The notes beneath the pieces were generated by a model. The model was not told the DNA's origin, did no database searches, and worked only from the letters and a program-made list of their open reading frames with translations. Position numbers and translations under genes: made by a program. Positions 44,172 to 53,168 of a stretch of DNA of 64,000 nucleotides are shown here, in pieces. How positions within the stretch are numbered: the first letter of the stretch is position 1; every line of letters starts with the position of its first letter. Source of the stretch: Wukongibacter sp050859025 (GTDB taxonomy: Bacteria; Bacillota; Clostridia; Peptostreptococcales; Caminicellaceae); the NCBI RefSeq assembly GCF_050859025.1, contig NZ_CP138200.1, forward strand, positions 6,262,001 through 6,326,000, in the 5' to 3' direction.

Positions 44172-44470
44172 CAAATCCTATGTTGGTGCATTGTCAGGCG
44201 TATCTACTAATTCAAGCTTTGTATATCTATTTTAAAAAATAAGCGATTTTATGTATCCTAACAACTACCATTCTTAAATTTATTAATGAAATGCATTCCT
44301 CAAATCTAGGCTATTGTGGATAATCAATTATATATTAACAACTTTTCCACAAAATAATTCATTTTATTAACAAGTATTCAACATTTTATCCCGATTTCCT
44401 TTTAATCAGTAGATTTAAAGCTGTCAACTTTATCCACAAATCAACAAAAAAATAGTGGATTATATACACT

Positions 44471-44506
44471 GAGGCTGTTAAGAATCTTGAATTTCTTAAC
44501 AGCCTC
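44471..44506. other. 14-bp perfect inverted repeat
   Basis: GAGGCTGTTAAGAA and TTCTTAACAGCCTC with an 8-base loop. Strong hairpin on either strand; could end transcripts from the DUF1858 gene. Confidence 0.65.
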
Positions 44507-44517
44507 ACATCTTGTTA

Positions 44518-44621
44518 TATAGGGTTCAAATAGTAGAACTTAATTTATACATATTAAAATATCTGATATCTCTAGGGAGTTTTGATGTGTATAAATTAAA
44601 GTTTTGACTGGAATCTCTATA
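44518..44621. repeat. Dispersed palindromic repeat, family A
   Basis: TATAGGGTTCAAATAGTAGAA on the left (first 20 given as TATAGGGTTCAAATAGTAGA); GACTGGAATCTCTATA on the right; arms TTTATACATATTAA and TGTGTATAAA. Begins 17 bases after the stop of the DUF1858 gene. Confidence 0.75.
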
Positions 44622-44638
44622 ATATTCTTTTGACTTTA

Positions 44639-44845
44639 TTAAGCTTGTTTTGAAAGATGCTCATTCAAATCATTAATAAGAGCATCTGCATCTATACCAT
44701 GAACTCTAGCCGCATCACCTATGCTTTCCATATTAGCACCTGCTCAAGCAAGGCAATCCAATCCATGTCCTATGAATATAATAGCAGTTCTTCTATCCAT
44801 TGTTAAAACTTCTGCAATGACGGTATCTTTAGTTACTTTAGCCAT
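44639..44845 (-). CDS. DUF1858 protein with in-frame TGA; probable selenoprotein
   Basis: 68 codons from ATG 44845 (GGAGGT site 6 bases upstream) to TAA 44639. TGA at 44746-44744 is codon 34. The frame before it (TAIIFIGHGLDCLA) and after it (AGANMESIGDAARVHGIDAD) both match the small DUF1858 redox proteins, whose motif is CxxC; here C31-L-A-TGA34, so the second Cys is TGA. Read as Sec, this is a CxxU motif. A weak hairpin (GTGCT / AGCAT, loop AATATGGAA) follows 5 bases after TGA and might act as a SECIS element. An alternative is a nonsense mutation, TGT/TGC to TGA. No selenium genes are in the window. Confidence 0.72.
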
Positions 44846-45010
44846 TGGTCTACCTCCTGTTTTTTATGTACATTATAAATTGTATTATAAAGCAATTGTT
44901 TAAATGTATATACAATGTAATAAATATTTTGCTTATTTTCTTCCATTATTAATAGATATTTATAAAAATATATACTTATTCACAGGTATATTTTTATTTA
45001 TCCACATTAT

Positions 45011-45634
45011 TCACAGGGTTATCAACAGCTCTTTATTTTCTTTGTGGAAAAGGTATTTTTCTCTCGTTATATACATACTATAATAGTTTGTCATTAGCTT
45101 TCCGTTTTCTATGGCAAAGCCTTCATTAGTTTGTTCAATCCTTCTCATTGTTGATGTACCTAAATTTTGCTCTTCAAACTCATGGAATACCTCTCCAGAT
45201 ATTTCAAATCCACATTTTTCATAGCATCGAAGTGCTCTTTTATTAAATTTCGCCACCTTCAATACTAATATTCTCATCTTTAGATCATTAAAATATAAAT
45301 CTAAGAATGTGCAAAGCCCGTCTGTTCCATATCCTTTGCTTAGTTTGCTGGGATCAAAGACTATACCTAACTCACTCTGTCTTCTAAAAAATTTTATGTT
45401 TCTAAGAGAAATATAACCTACTAGATTATCTTTCATATCTTCAATAGCAAAACATCTTTTTCTATAGTCCCTTGCCTTGATTCTATACCATAAATCTCTT
45501 TCAGCCTCAGATAGATTAGGAAAATTATAATGTAAAAATTCTGGACTTTCATGCTTCCCCCACAATAGCATTCTATCCACATCTTCCCTTTCTAGCTTTC
45601 TTACTTTAGTTTTACCCCCCACTCTATAATACAT
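45011..45634 (-). CDS. GNAT-family acetyltransferase
   Basis: About 207 residues; start at the Met with GGAG upstream, 3 codons after the GTG. The acetyl-CoA site appears in FDPSKLSKGYGTDGLCTFLDLYF and the C-terminal motif FNKRALRCYEKCGFEISGEVFHE is typical of RimJ/RimL-like GNAT enzymes. A 60-residue C-terminal tail lies beyond it. Target unknown. On the minus strand upstream of the DUF1858 gene, 165 bases apart. Confidence 0.75.
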   Translation of the reverse strand: MYYRVGGKTKVRKLEREDVDRMLLWGKHESPEFLHYNFPNLSEAERDLWYRIKARDYRKRCFAIEDMKDNLVGYISLRNIKFFRRQSELGIVFDPSKLSKGYGTDGLCTFLDLYFNDLKMRILVLKVAKFNKRALRCYEKCGFEISGEVFHEFEEQNLGTSTMRRIEQTNEGFAIENGKLMTNYYSMYITREKYLFHKENKELLITL

Positions 45635-45669
45635 ACTCTCCACTCTCCAAAACTTAACTCATTATATTA

Positions 45670-45773
45670 TATAAGGCTTTAAGCAAGGACTTTAATTTAT
45701 ACCCATCCAGAGCTTATAGAAGCATAGAGTATTTCTATATGTATAAATCAAGCTTTACTATGTATACCCTATA
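45670..45773. repeat. Dispersed palindromic repeat, family A
   Basis: Left TATAAGGCTTTAAGCAAGGA, right CAAGCTTTACTATGTATACC then CTATA. About 104 bp, in the gap between the acetyltransferase and oxidoreductase genes. Confidence 0.7.
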
Positions 45774-45815
45774 TTCATAATATTTATTTTTAAGGTATGC
45801 TTACTAGGATTGGTT

Positions 45816-47006
45816 CTACAGATTATTTAGTATTTCTTCTGGTGCAATGTCTTTCTCAAGCATTTCACTTATATCTCTGTTTCCGTTCACTGCACTTTTT
45901 AACGCTAACATTTTCTTAATATCTCCCGTTAGCACTCCACCGATTAGCTTTCCATTATCTAGAAATAACTTATGTAGATGATTTTCACCCTGAATTTTCA
46001 TATCTCTTTCTGCCTTGTCTACCCTTCCAACTGAAAACATTTTTGTATTTCCAATAAGTAGTGTTGTAGCAGGCTTTGGCATTCTATACTCCTTTTCACA
46101 TCCTGTCATATTTGAAGCAGCTATTTTACCTTGATCCATAGCTGCTGACCATAAGGCCATAACTAAACCATTAAACTGTGCAATATCTCCTGCGGCATAT
46201 ACATCCTCTATATTAGTTTTCATATATTTATCTACTATTATTCCACGTTCAGCTTTTAGAGCCGTGCCTTCTGCTATTTTTATATTAGATCTAACACCGG
46301 TGGAAATTAGTACTGCATCACTTTGTATCATTCTCCCATCTTTAAGCTTAATGTTCTCTACACTTTTATCTCCAAGTATTTCTTGAGCAGCTGCATCAAA
46401 ATAGAAATTCAAGCCATTCTTTTCTAATTCTTTTTGAACATATCTTCCTAGCTCTTCATCTAACTGTCTTGGCAATAGGTATGGGAAAAATTCTATTACG
46501 TTGACTTTCTTACCTAATTTCTTAAGTCCCCAAGCAGCTTCTAAACCTAATAAGCCTCCTCCAATCACTGAAATAGAATTACATTTTTTTAGATATTCTT
46601 GAATCTCTCTCAAATCATTTAAAGTTCTCAAGGTAAATACGCCATTCTTTTCTACTCCTGTAATAGGAGGAATAAAAGGCGAACTTCCATTAGCTATCAA
46701 AAGCTTATCGTATTTTATCTTCTCGTCACTATCTATCATTACTTCCTTAGCTTCTGCATCAATACTAGTTACCCTTGTATTTAATAATACTTCAATACTC
46801 CTGTCTTTATACCATATTTCATCCTTAAGTAGTAAATCCTTTATAGTATAGCTTTCACTATTAATATAATGAGAAAGCTTCACTCTATTATATGTTAGAT
46901 ATTCTTCTCCACTTATTATTATAATCCTTCCATCACTATCATTTTTTCTTATTTCCTCAGCAGCAGATAGTCCAGCTATTCCATTACCAATAATTACATA
47001 AGTCAT
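45816..47006 (-). CDS. FAD/NAD(P)-dependent oxidoreductase (rubredoxin reductase-like)
   Basis: 396 residues. FAD site VIIGNGIAGLSAAEEI at the N-terminus, NAD(P) site SVIGGGLLGLEAAWGLKKLG near 150, and second FAD motif VYAAGDIAQF near 265. The layout fits NADH:rubredoxin reductases and the NAD(P)/FAD half of nitrite reductase (NirB type), with a short C-terminal domain. The electron acceptor cannot be read. It stands alone. Confidence 0.8.
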   Translation of the reverse strand: MTYVIIGNGIAGLSAAEEIRKNDSDGRIIIISGEEYLTYNRVKLSHYINSESYTIKDLLLKDEIWYKDRSIEVLLNTRVTSIDAEAKEVMIDSDEKIKYDKLLIANGSSPFIPPITGVEKNGVFTLRTLNDLREIQEYLKKCNSISVIGGGLLGLEAAWGLKKLGKKVNVIEFFPYLLPRQLDEELGRYVQKELEKNGLNFYFDAAAQEILGDKSVENIKLKDGRMIQSDAVLISTGVRSNIKIAEGTALKAERGIIVDKYMKTNIEDVYAAGDIAQFNGLVMALWSAAMDQGKIAASNMTGCEKEYRMPKPATTLLIGNTKMFSVGRVDKAERDMKIQGENHLHKLFLDNGKLIGGVLTGDIKKMLALKSAVNGNRDISEMLEKDIAPEEILNNL

Positions 47007-47192
47007 ATTACTTCCTCCTATCTCATAATTGTATATATGGTATTATAAATTTACTATTTCTGTAAATCGATTATTCATAGAAAGCTTGAAAATTGATTAA
47101 TACCTAATAATCCAAACGACACAATGGGTCTTAAAATTTTCTATGGACAATCACACCTAATTTTAAGATACCCCCTTTTTATCAAAATAAGC

Positions 47193-47217
47193 AAAAAAAC
47201 AGTCCTTTTGAGGACTG
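47193..47217 (-). terminator. Terminator of dnaB
   Basis: On the minus strand CAGTCCT and AGGACTG pair around a 4-base loop and are followed by seven T; 12 bases after the dnaB stop. Confidence 0.9.
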
Positions 47218-47228
47218 CTGGTTGAAAA

Positions 47229-48560
47229 TTATTGTTCTCTATATTTTTCTAAATTAGCAAACTTGGTAAATGGACCAAGCCATGCTAACTCTACTGTTCC
47301 TGTCGAACCATTACGTTGTTTAGCTATTATAACCTCTCCCATGTTCTTCATCTCACTATCGGGATGATAATATTCGTCACGATACAAGAACATAACTATA
47401 TCGGCATCCTGCTCTATGGCACCGGATTCCCTTAGGTCAGAAAGTATTGGTCTATGATCTGCTCTAAGCTCAGGAGCACGAGATAACTGTGACAGTGCAA
47501 TAACTGGACACTCCATTTCTCTAGCTAGTATTTTTAATGCCCTTGAAATAGCAGAAATCTCCTGCTGTCTGCTATCAGATTTGATGTGGGACTCCATGAG
47601 CTGCAAATAGTCAATCATAATTAAGTCCAAACCATGTTCCATCTTTAGTCTCCTGCACATAGCCCTCATTTCCATTACATTGATACCGGGAGTATCATCT
47701 ATGAATACCTTAGCCTGGGCTAATGGACCCATAGCATTGGCAAGCTTAGGCCATTCATCCTCGGTTAGTTGTCCATTTCTAATCTTTTGAATTTCTATAT
47801 GGGACTCAGCACTCAGCATACGCTGTACTAGCTGATCCTTTGACATCTCAAGGCTAAATATGGCTACTGATGCTCCTGACCTAATGGCTACATTCTGACA
47901 TACATTTATAGAGAATGCGGTCTTACCCATAGCAGGTCTTCCGGCTATTAGTATTAGGTCTGATTTTTGGAGTCCTGAAGTCCTTCTGTCAAGATCAGTA
48001 AACCCTGTAGAAAGTCCAGTTATTCCTCCTTCACTGCTATAAAGAGCTTCTATTTTATCAAAGGTTTCTAAAAGTACCTCTTTTATAGGTGAAAATCCTT
48101 CCTTATTTGTGTTTTGAGAAATATCGAATATATTTTTCTCTGCAAGGTCTAAAAGCATATCTGCTTCTTCCGCTTCGTATCCTTTTTCAATGATCTCTGC
48201 CGAAGCCTTTATCAAACGTCTAAGTAATGCTTTTTCCGCTACAATCTTAGCATAATACTTAGCATTTGATGTTAATATACCAGAAGTCGATAGGTTAGAT
48301 AGGTAGGTTGCACCTCCTAGGGCTTCCAGTGTACCTCTCTGAGATAATTCTTCTGAAAGGGTAACTAAGTCTACTGGTTCATCCTTGTTGTATAAATCAA
48401 TTATGGCCTCATAAATTTCTTTATGGGCTTCCTTGTAGAAATCTTCACTTTTTAGAACTTCAGTAACAACAATTATAGCTTCCTTATCTAAAATCATTGC
48501 CCCTAAAACCGATTGCTCTGCCTCAACATTATGGGGAGGTATTCTTCCAAAGTGTTCCAT
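47229..48560 (-). CDS. dnaB: Replicative DNA helicase DnaB
   Basis: 443 residues; start at the second Met behind GAGGAG. N-terminal DnaB domain (PPHNVEAEQSVLGAMILD), then a RecA-type helicase core: Walker A AGRPAMGKTAF near 205, Walker B LDLIMIDYLQLM near 305, and SREIALSRALKILAREM / VIALSQLSRAPELR. It unwinds DNA at the fork; the DnaC-like and DnaD proteins in this window are its likely loading partners. It is the last gene of a cluster after the transglutaminase gene, 22 bases apart. Confidence 0.97.
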   Translation of the reverse strand: MEHFGRIPPHNVEAEQSVLGAMILDKEAIIVVTEVLKSEDFYKEAHKEIYEAIIDLYNKDEPVDLVTLSEELSQRGTLEALGGATYLSNLSTSGILTSNAKYYAKIVAEKALLRRLIKASAEIIEKGYEAEEADMLLDLAEKNIFDISQNTNKEGFSPIKEVLLETFDKIEALYSSEGGITGLSTGFTDLDRRTSGLQKSDLILIAGRPAMGKTAFSINVCQNVAIRSGASVAIFSLEMSKDQLVQRMLSAESHIEIQKIRNGQLTEDEWPKLANAMGPLAQAKVFIDDTPGINVMEMRAMCRRLKMEHGLDLIMIDYLQLMESHIKSDSRQQEISAISRALKILAREMECPVIALSQLSRAPELRADHRPILSDLRESGAIEQDADIVMFLYRDEYYHPDSEMKNMGEVIIAKQRNGSTGTVELAWLGPFTKFANLEKYREQ

Positions 48561-48582
48561 ATTCATCTCCTCTTCTATAGCT

Positions 48583-50865
48583 TTAAAGTGTTATTGCTTT
48601 ATAAATATTTCCTAATAAGTATTTATAACAAAGGTAAGTTATCTTACCAATCCTTTGTATCACTCTTTTTTCAATCTGGAGTCTAAATTCATCTATAGCA
48701 CATACATCCTCTTGACTAATTGTTTCATTGCTATAGAAAGCTCTATTTATAATATCTATTATATCATTACTCTCATTTATCTCTATAAAATTTTTATCAA
48801 TAATATTTAAGAATTGAAGTGGAGAATATCTTTTAAAATCTAGCTCTTCAATAAAGGAATATAACGAGATGATTATATAATAGTTTTTTATAATATATTT
48901 TCTATAATCCGTTTTTGAAAACATCCTCCTGTTTCTATAGTACAACAAGAAAAACCTTAAGACTATAATGATAAATAGAAATATAAGTACCAATTTACGG
49001 ATATTCACCATCTTATCTTTAGGGGTGTACCTATAGTCTCCCTCTCCAAAGGGAATATCCTCTTCTTCCATAAGTCTTTTTAGATCTTCCTTCCTTAAAC
49101 CAGATATATCTCGCTTTTCCATAATTTCATCTTCTAAAATATCATCCTCTATTTCCTCTACTATCTCAACATGATACGGAGATGTTGGCTCAAAATTTAT
49201 CCATCCAATATTATCTACATAGGCCTCCACCCACGCATGGGCTCTTTCAGCCTTTACCTCATAAAAGCCATCCTCTCCCTTATCCTCGGGAAGAAGAAAC
49301 CCTTCTACATATCTTGTTGGTATACCTATAGTCCTCCCCATCACCGCCAATGAAGAAGCATAATAGGTGCAGTATCCTTTGTTATCCTCAAATAAAAAAT
49401 AGTCAACAAAATCCTGACCCTCTGGTATATCTGATACCGTAAGACTATAGTTATAATTTTCTGCCAAATATTTTTCTAGTACCTTTATTTTTTCATAGTC
49501 ACTTTCATAATCTCTAGTTAAGTCTATTGCAAGCTTAGATATTCTCTTAGGTAAATTATCTGGCAGCTGTAGATATCTCTCCCTTTCTATATCTCTGCCA
49601 TCTACTATATTGATTTCTCCATTTCTGTTTATGGGCATTACGCTTTTTATAGTATAGCAGCCATCTATACCTCTAAAAAATCCCCTTACAAAATACATCT
49701 CCATATCGCTATTATAATTTATTTTTCTTCTACCTGATTCTATTTTGGTAGGAAAATATGGTGAAAAAACTGTAGAGGTTAGTATGTTGTCGGGATAAAT
49801 AGTAACTTCTGCGATTTCAATATCTTCCTTTAATCTTATTTTCTCTGCTTCTAATAATTCCCTAGGAATTTTTAAAAAAGAGTTGTTATCACTATACCAA
49901 TTATAGCCTGTATATATATTATTAATTCTTCCTCTAAGATATAATAGGGGCATATTACTTTTAACCCTCATGACCTTCATGTCCTTCTCTATGATAGAAC
50001 CTCCTAGTCTACTTCCTAGAGGCTTATATGGAGTATTGCCAAAAACAAATTTATTTTGCTCTGCTCTTTTATACTCACTTCTGAGTTTAAATATTCCTGG
50101 GAATATATCAGATATTTTATCATTAATAGTGCTTGTAGATAGGGTATCAATAATTACATTTGAAGTGAAAATCGTAACAACTACTATAATACTTCCAAAG
50201 AACATAAGAGCTTTATAATTATAGTATTTTAAACTGGCATTCTCTTTGTCCAGTCCATTCATCTTATCATTAAATACTATAGATATATAGTAGAGAATAA
50301 ATCCTACAGCATATATGTTAAACAGCTTAGATATATCTTCGATATACCGAAACCACTGGAATATAAAAAATATTATGGGAAGAATCAGGTATATAGGTCT
50401 TTTTTTCTTTATTATTAGATTAGCAAACATTATTGATACAATTATAAACAGTATAATTAAGAGTATTATGTCAAAATTCTTAGGTACATCTGTTGTCTGT
50501 CCAGACATATACTTCGCAGCCCATAATATAAATTCAATGTTTTTAGGAGTTTTAACTGCTTTTATAGTAAACCTTATGCCATATGAAATGTTGAGATCAT
50601 TATAAGAGATTATTTCAATCATATTGTTTGGTAGCAAAGAAAGAAGAATAAATCCAATTGTACTAAAAAATATCATAAGTATTTCTTTTAAATATTTATT
50701 ATGATCTAATATGGCATAACAAAGAAACCATATTGACAGGCTCAGTATAAATATTTTAGAGGGGGATATTTCATAATATAAAGACTTCATTATAAGAATG
50801 TTTAAGGAATAAACCATGAAAAAGCCTAGTAATACTTTGCTTCTTCTTTGTCCTCTAATATCCAC
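48583..50865 (-). CDS. Membrane transglutaminase-like protein (TgpA-like)
   Basis: 760 residues. N-terminal half has about six membrane helices (about 10-270); then an exposed domain with the transglutaminase core: GYCTYYASSLAVMGRTIGIPTRYVEGF (Cys near 503), AHAWVEAYVDNIGWINFEPT (His and Asp), another membrane helix near 630, and a cytoplasmic tail. The Cys-His-Asp triad is complete. The set MoxR-DUF58-transglutaminase is a known conserved cluster thought to act on wall or membrane proteins. It overlaps DUF58 by 40 bases. Confidence 0.85.
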   Translation of the reverse strand: MDIRGQRRSKVLLGFFMVYSLNILIMKSLYYEISPSKIFILSLSIWFLCYAILDHNKYLKEILMIFFSTIGFILLSLLPNNMIEIISYNDLNISYGIRFTIKAVKTPKNIEFILWAAKYMSGQTTDVPKNFDIILLIILFIIVSIMFANLIIKKKRPIYLILPIIFFIFQWFRYIEDISKLFNIYAVGFILYYISIVFNDKMNGLDKENASLKYYNYKALMFFGSIIVVVTIFTSNVIIDTLSTSTINDKISDIFPGIFKLRSEYKRAEQNKFVFGNTPYKPLGSRLGGSIIEKDMKVMRVKSNMPLLYLRGRINNIYTGYNWYSDNNSFLKIPRELLEAEKIRLKEDIEIAEVTIYPDNILTSTVFSPYFPTKIESGRRKINYNSDMEMYFVRGFFRGIDGCYTIKSVMPINRNGEINIVDGRDIERERYLQLPDNLPKRISKLAIDLTRDYESDYEKIKVLEKYLAENYNYSLTVSDIPEGQDFVDYFLFEDNKGYCTYYASSLAVMGRTIGIPTRYVEGFLLPEDKGEDGFYEVKAERAHAWVEAYVDNIGWINFEPTSPYHVEIVEEIEDDILEDEIMEKRDISGLRKEDLKRLMEEEDIPFGEGDYRYTPKDKMVNIRKLVLIFLFIIIVLRFFLLYYRNRRMFSKTDYRKYIIKNYYIIISLYSFIEELDFKRYSPLQFLNIIDKNFIEINESNDIIDIINRAFYSNETISQEDVCAIDEFRLQIEKRVIQRIGKITYLCYKYLLGNIYKAITL

Positions 50866-52058
50866 GAAGATACCTCCAATACTTTTTTGATATTACTCTT
50901 TGGAGTAATTCTATAGGTTTCTATCCCCTTTTGTCTAATATATTCTTCCCTTTTCTTTTCTTCAACCATATTGTCAATATGGTCATTTACTAGTATCAAA
51001 ATGGGATTAAATTTCCTTTGCCTTAGGCTAATTAGGATTTGAAATGTGTTTTCATTAAGCTTAGGAGTAAGTATCACAAGGGTAGAACCGTAGGATAGTT
51101 TTCTAGACTCATTAGTTAGAAACTCATGAATTGGAATTTTTCCCTTAGCCTGAAAGCCAATAAGCTCCTTTAAAAATCCTTCTAATTTATGTAAGTTTCT
51201 ACCTTCAATATAGGCTTTATCTACACTTTTAAAGGATAGAGATGTGTTTAAACTATTTTTTAAGCAGTAATTAATTATTGAAGCTCCAGTCTCCACAATT
51301 TTTTCTTCTACTTCTCCGCTAATATCTTTTATAAAGCTAGCTTCATAGGCATCAAGAAATACATTGACCTTTGTGTTGGCAGATAATTCATATTCCTTGA
51401 CGTAGGATCTGCCTACTCTAGCACTTAGCTTCCAGTGAATCTTCTTAACATTGTCTCCTATAACATATTCTCTCATATTTTTAATGCTTGTATAATCCTC
51501 ATGGGTATTGTAAGGAACTCTAAATGTTCCAAAATACTCTGTTGCCGGTAATTTCATGCTATTTATATTATGGATTTTTGGATATACAATGAGATCGATA
51601 TTTTTATTAAAGACAATCTTCTCCTCAAAAAGATTTAAAAAATCCTTTATTTTTACATGCAGCTCTCCAACCTTATAATATCCCCTATGCCTGCATATAA
51701 CTTCTTTTTTTATATTAATCATTTGGAGGGGCTTTAAAAATGCATATTCTACAGGAAATCTCATATCCCCTAAACGTTTTGATATGATACATGTAATTTC
51801 TGCATGGGCAATTGGCAAAATGCCAGTATTATTAAGCTTATATCCTAAATCTAAGGAATCTCCTACCTTTAATATCCTGTTGCTCACCCAAAAAAAGTGA
51901 TAGAGATTCTTTTTTCCTTTATATATAGAGTAATAGGAGTATAGAATTAATAGAAGAAGGGTTATGAATATTAGATATAAAAATTTACCTCCAGACAATA
52001 TTCCAAGACTTAAACTGATAAAAAGAAACCACAGAGAATTTTTTCCCCGCCTAGTCAT
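50826..52058 (-). CDS. DUF58-domain protein
   Basis: 410 residues with two N-terminal membrane helices (about 8-42) and a DUF58 domain (about 195-290): TEYFGTFRVPYNTHEDYTSIKNMREYVIGDNVKKIHWKLSAR is the conserved core (here cited as DNVKKIHWKLSARVGRSYVK). Middle gene of MoxR-DUF58-transglutaminase, overlapping both neighbours (8 and 40 bases). The DUF58 function is not established; the MoxR partner suggests a chaperone-linked metal or protein maturation role. Confidence 0.85.
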   Translation of the reverse strand: MTRRGKNSLWFLFISLSLGILSGGKFLYLIFITLLLLILYSYYSIYKGKKNLYHFFWVSNRILKVGDSLDLGYKLNNTGILPIAHAEITCIISKRLGDMRFPVEYAFLKPLQMINIKKEVICRHRGYYKVGELHVKIKDFLNLFEEKIVFNKNIDLIVYPKIHNINSMKLPATEYFGTFRVPYNTHEDYTSIKNMREYVIGDNVKKIHWKLSARVGRSYVKEYELSANTKVNVFLDAYEASFIKDISGEVEEKIVETGASIINYCLKNSLNTSLSFKSVDKAYIEGRNLHKLEGFLKELIGFQAKGKIPIHEFLTNESRKLSYGSTLVILTPKLNENTFQILISLRQRKFNPILILVNDHIDNMVEEKKREEYIRQKGIETYRITPKSNIKKVLEVSSWILEDKEEAKYY

Positions 52059-52983
52059 AGACCTTCACCATTGGGACTTTAGTATTGTCTAGTATGTTCT
52101 GAATTACTCTTCTACTATTAAAACCCATATATTTTGCCTCTGGCTTTAGAATAATTCTGTGAGCCAATACATCAGCAGCAATATATCTTACATCTTCAGG
52201 AGTTACATAGCTTCTTCCCTCCAGATAGGCTATTGCCTTTGAAATATTGTACAGTGCTATGGTTCCCCTTGGACTACTGCCTAAAAGCACATTCTTGTTA
52301 TCTCTAGTACTTCTTACAATTTCAGCGATATATTCTTCTATTTCTTCTTTTACATAAATTTCCTTTACTTCATATCTCAATTTTAAGATATCCTCTTTGC
52401 TTATGACAGGCATTAAATCCTCTAGCTTTTTTTGTATATCTCCCCTTCGCAGGATGTTTATTTCTTCATTCTTTGTGGGATATCCCAGAGATATCTTCAT
52501 GATAAATCTATCAAGCTGTGCCTCTGGAAGCGGAAAGGTTCCTTCATACTCAACTGGATTTTGTGTTGCTATAACCATAAAGAGCTCATCCATAGCATAG
52601 GTATTGCCATCTACAGTTATTTGATTCTCCTGCATTACTTCTAATAAACTAGATTGAGTTTTTGGAGATGTTCTATTGATTTCATCGGCCAATACTATTT
52701 GATTATGAATAGGCCCCTTTATAAACTTAAAGCTCCCGTCCCCTGTATTATATATATTTACTCCTAATATGTCCGATGGCAAAAGGTCAGGAGTAAATTG
52801 TATTCGACTAAAGGAACAATTTAAGGTTTTTGCTAAGGCCCTTGCAATAGTTGTTTTTCCTACTCCAGGAACATCTTCTAAAAGTATATGTCCTCTACAA
52901 AGAAGTGACGCAATGAGTTTTTTTATAACTTCATCCTTACCTATTATTACTTTTCCTATATTATCTATAGCTTTACTTATCAT
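52051..52983 (-). CDS. MoxR-family AAA+ ATPase
   Basis: 310 residues. Walker A GVGKTTIA near 42, Walker B LADEINR near 105, sensor 1 VIATQNPVEYEGTFPLPEAQLDRF near 155, C-terminal lid. First gene of the cluster with DUF58. MoxR proteins act as chaperones for complex assembly, often with VWA partners; here the DUF58 protein is the expected partner. Confidence 0.92.
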   Translation of the reverse strand: MISKAIDNIGKVIIGKDEVIKKLIASLLCRGHILLEDVPGVGKTTIARALAKTLNCSFSRIQFTPDLLPSDILGVNIYNTGDGSFKFIKGPIHNQIVLADEINRTSPKTQSSLLEVMQENQITVDGNTYAMDELFMVIATQNPVEYEGTFPLPEAQLDRFIMKISLGYPTKNEEINILRRGDIQKKLEDLMPVISKEDILKLRYEVKEIYVKEEIEEYIAEIVRSTRDNKNVLLGSSPRGTIALYNISKAIAYLEGRSYVTPEDVRYIAADVLAHRIILKPEAKYMGFNSRRVIQNILDNTKVPMVKVYD

Positions 52984-53142
52984 ATTAGCCTCCTTCTTTT
53001 ATTCTGAATTTTTTAAATATTTCTATATTTCTATTATCACATATCCATCTAAAATTTTCCTCAATAAAAGTATTAACAATTTGTAATATTATGGACAGAT
53101 GTGTTCTATTTAACTTTATTAGTCCTTACCCAAAAACTTAAA

Positions 53143-53162
53143 TAGGAGCCTATAATGGCTCC
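53143..53162 (-). terminator. Terminator of the GGDEF-EAL gene
   Basis: On the minus strand AGGAGCC and GGCTCCT (7 bp, short loop) followed by TATTTAAGTTTTT. Just after the stop at 53169. Confidence 0.7.
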
Positions 53163-53168
53163 TCTATG

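Larger units (their letters stand above)
43900..44638. other. Gap with repeats and hairpins upstream of ilvD
   Basis: About 740 bp without a gene. It holds a diverged family A repeat (44041-44118), two hairpins (44132-44171 and 44471-44506) and a full family A repeat (44518-44621). No T-box or riboswitch consensus seen. Confidence 0.6.

Noticed and set aside
43900..44500. T-box upstream of ilvD
   Set aside because: No AGGGTGGAACC-like antiterminator or specifier hairpin seen on the minus strand.
44518..44621. Repeat at the 3' side of the DUF1858 gene as its SECIS
   Set aside because: It lies beyond the stop codon, and bacterial SECIS elements sit just after the TGA; the same repeat occurs beside unrelated genes.
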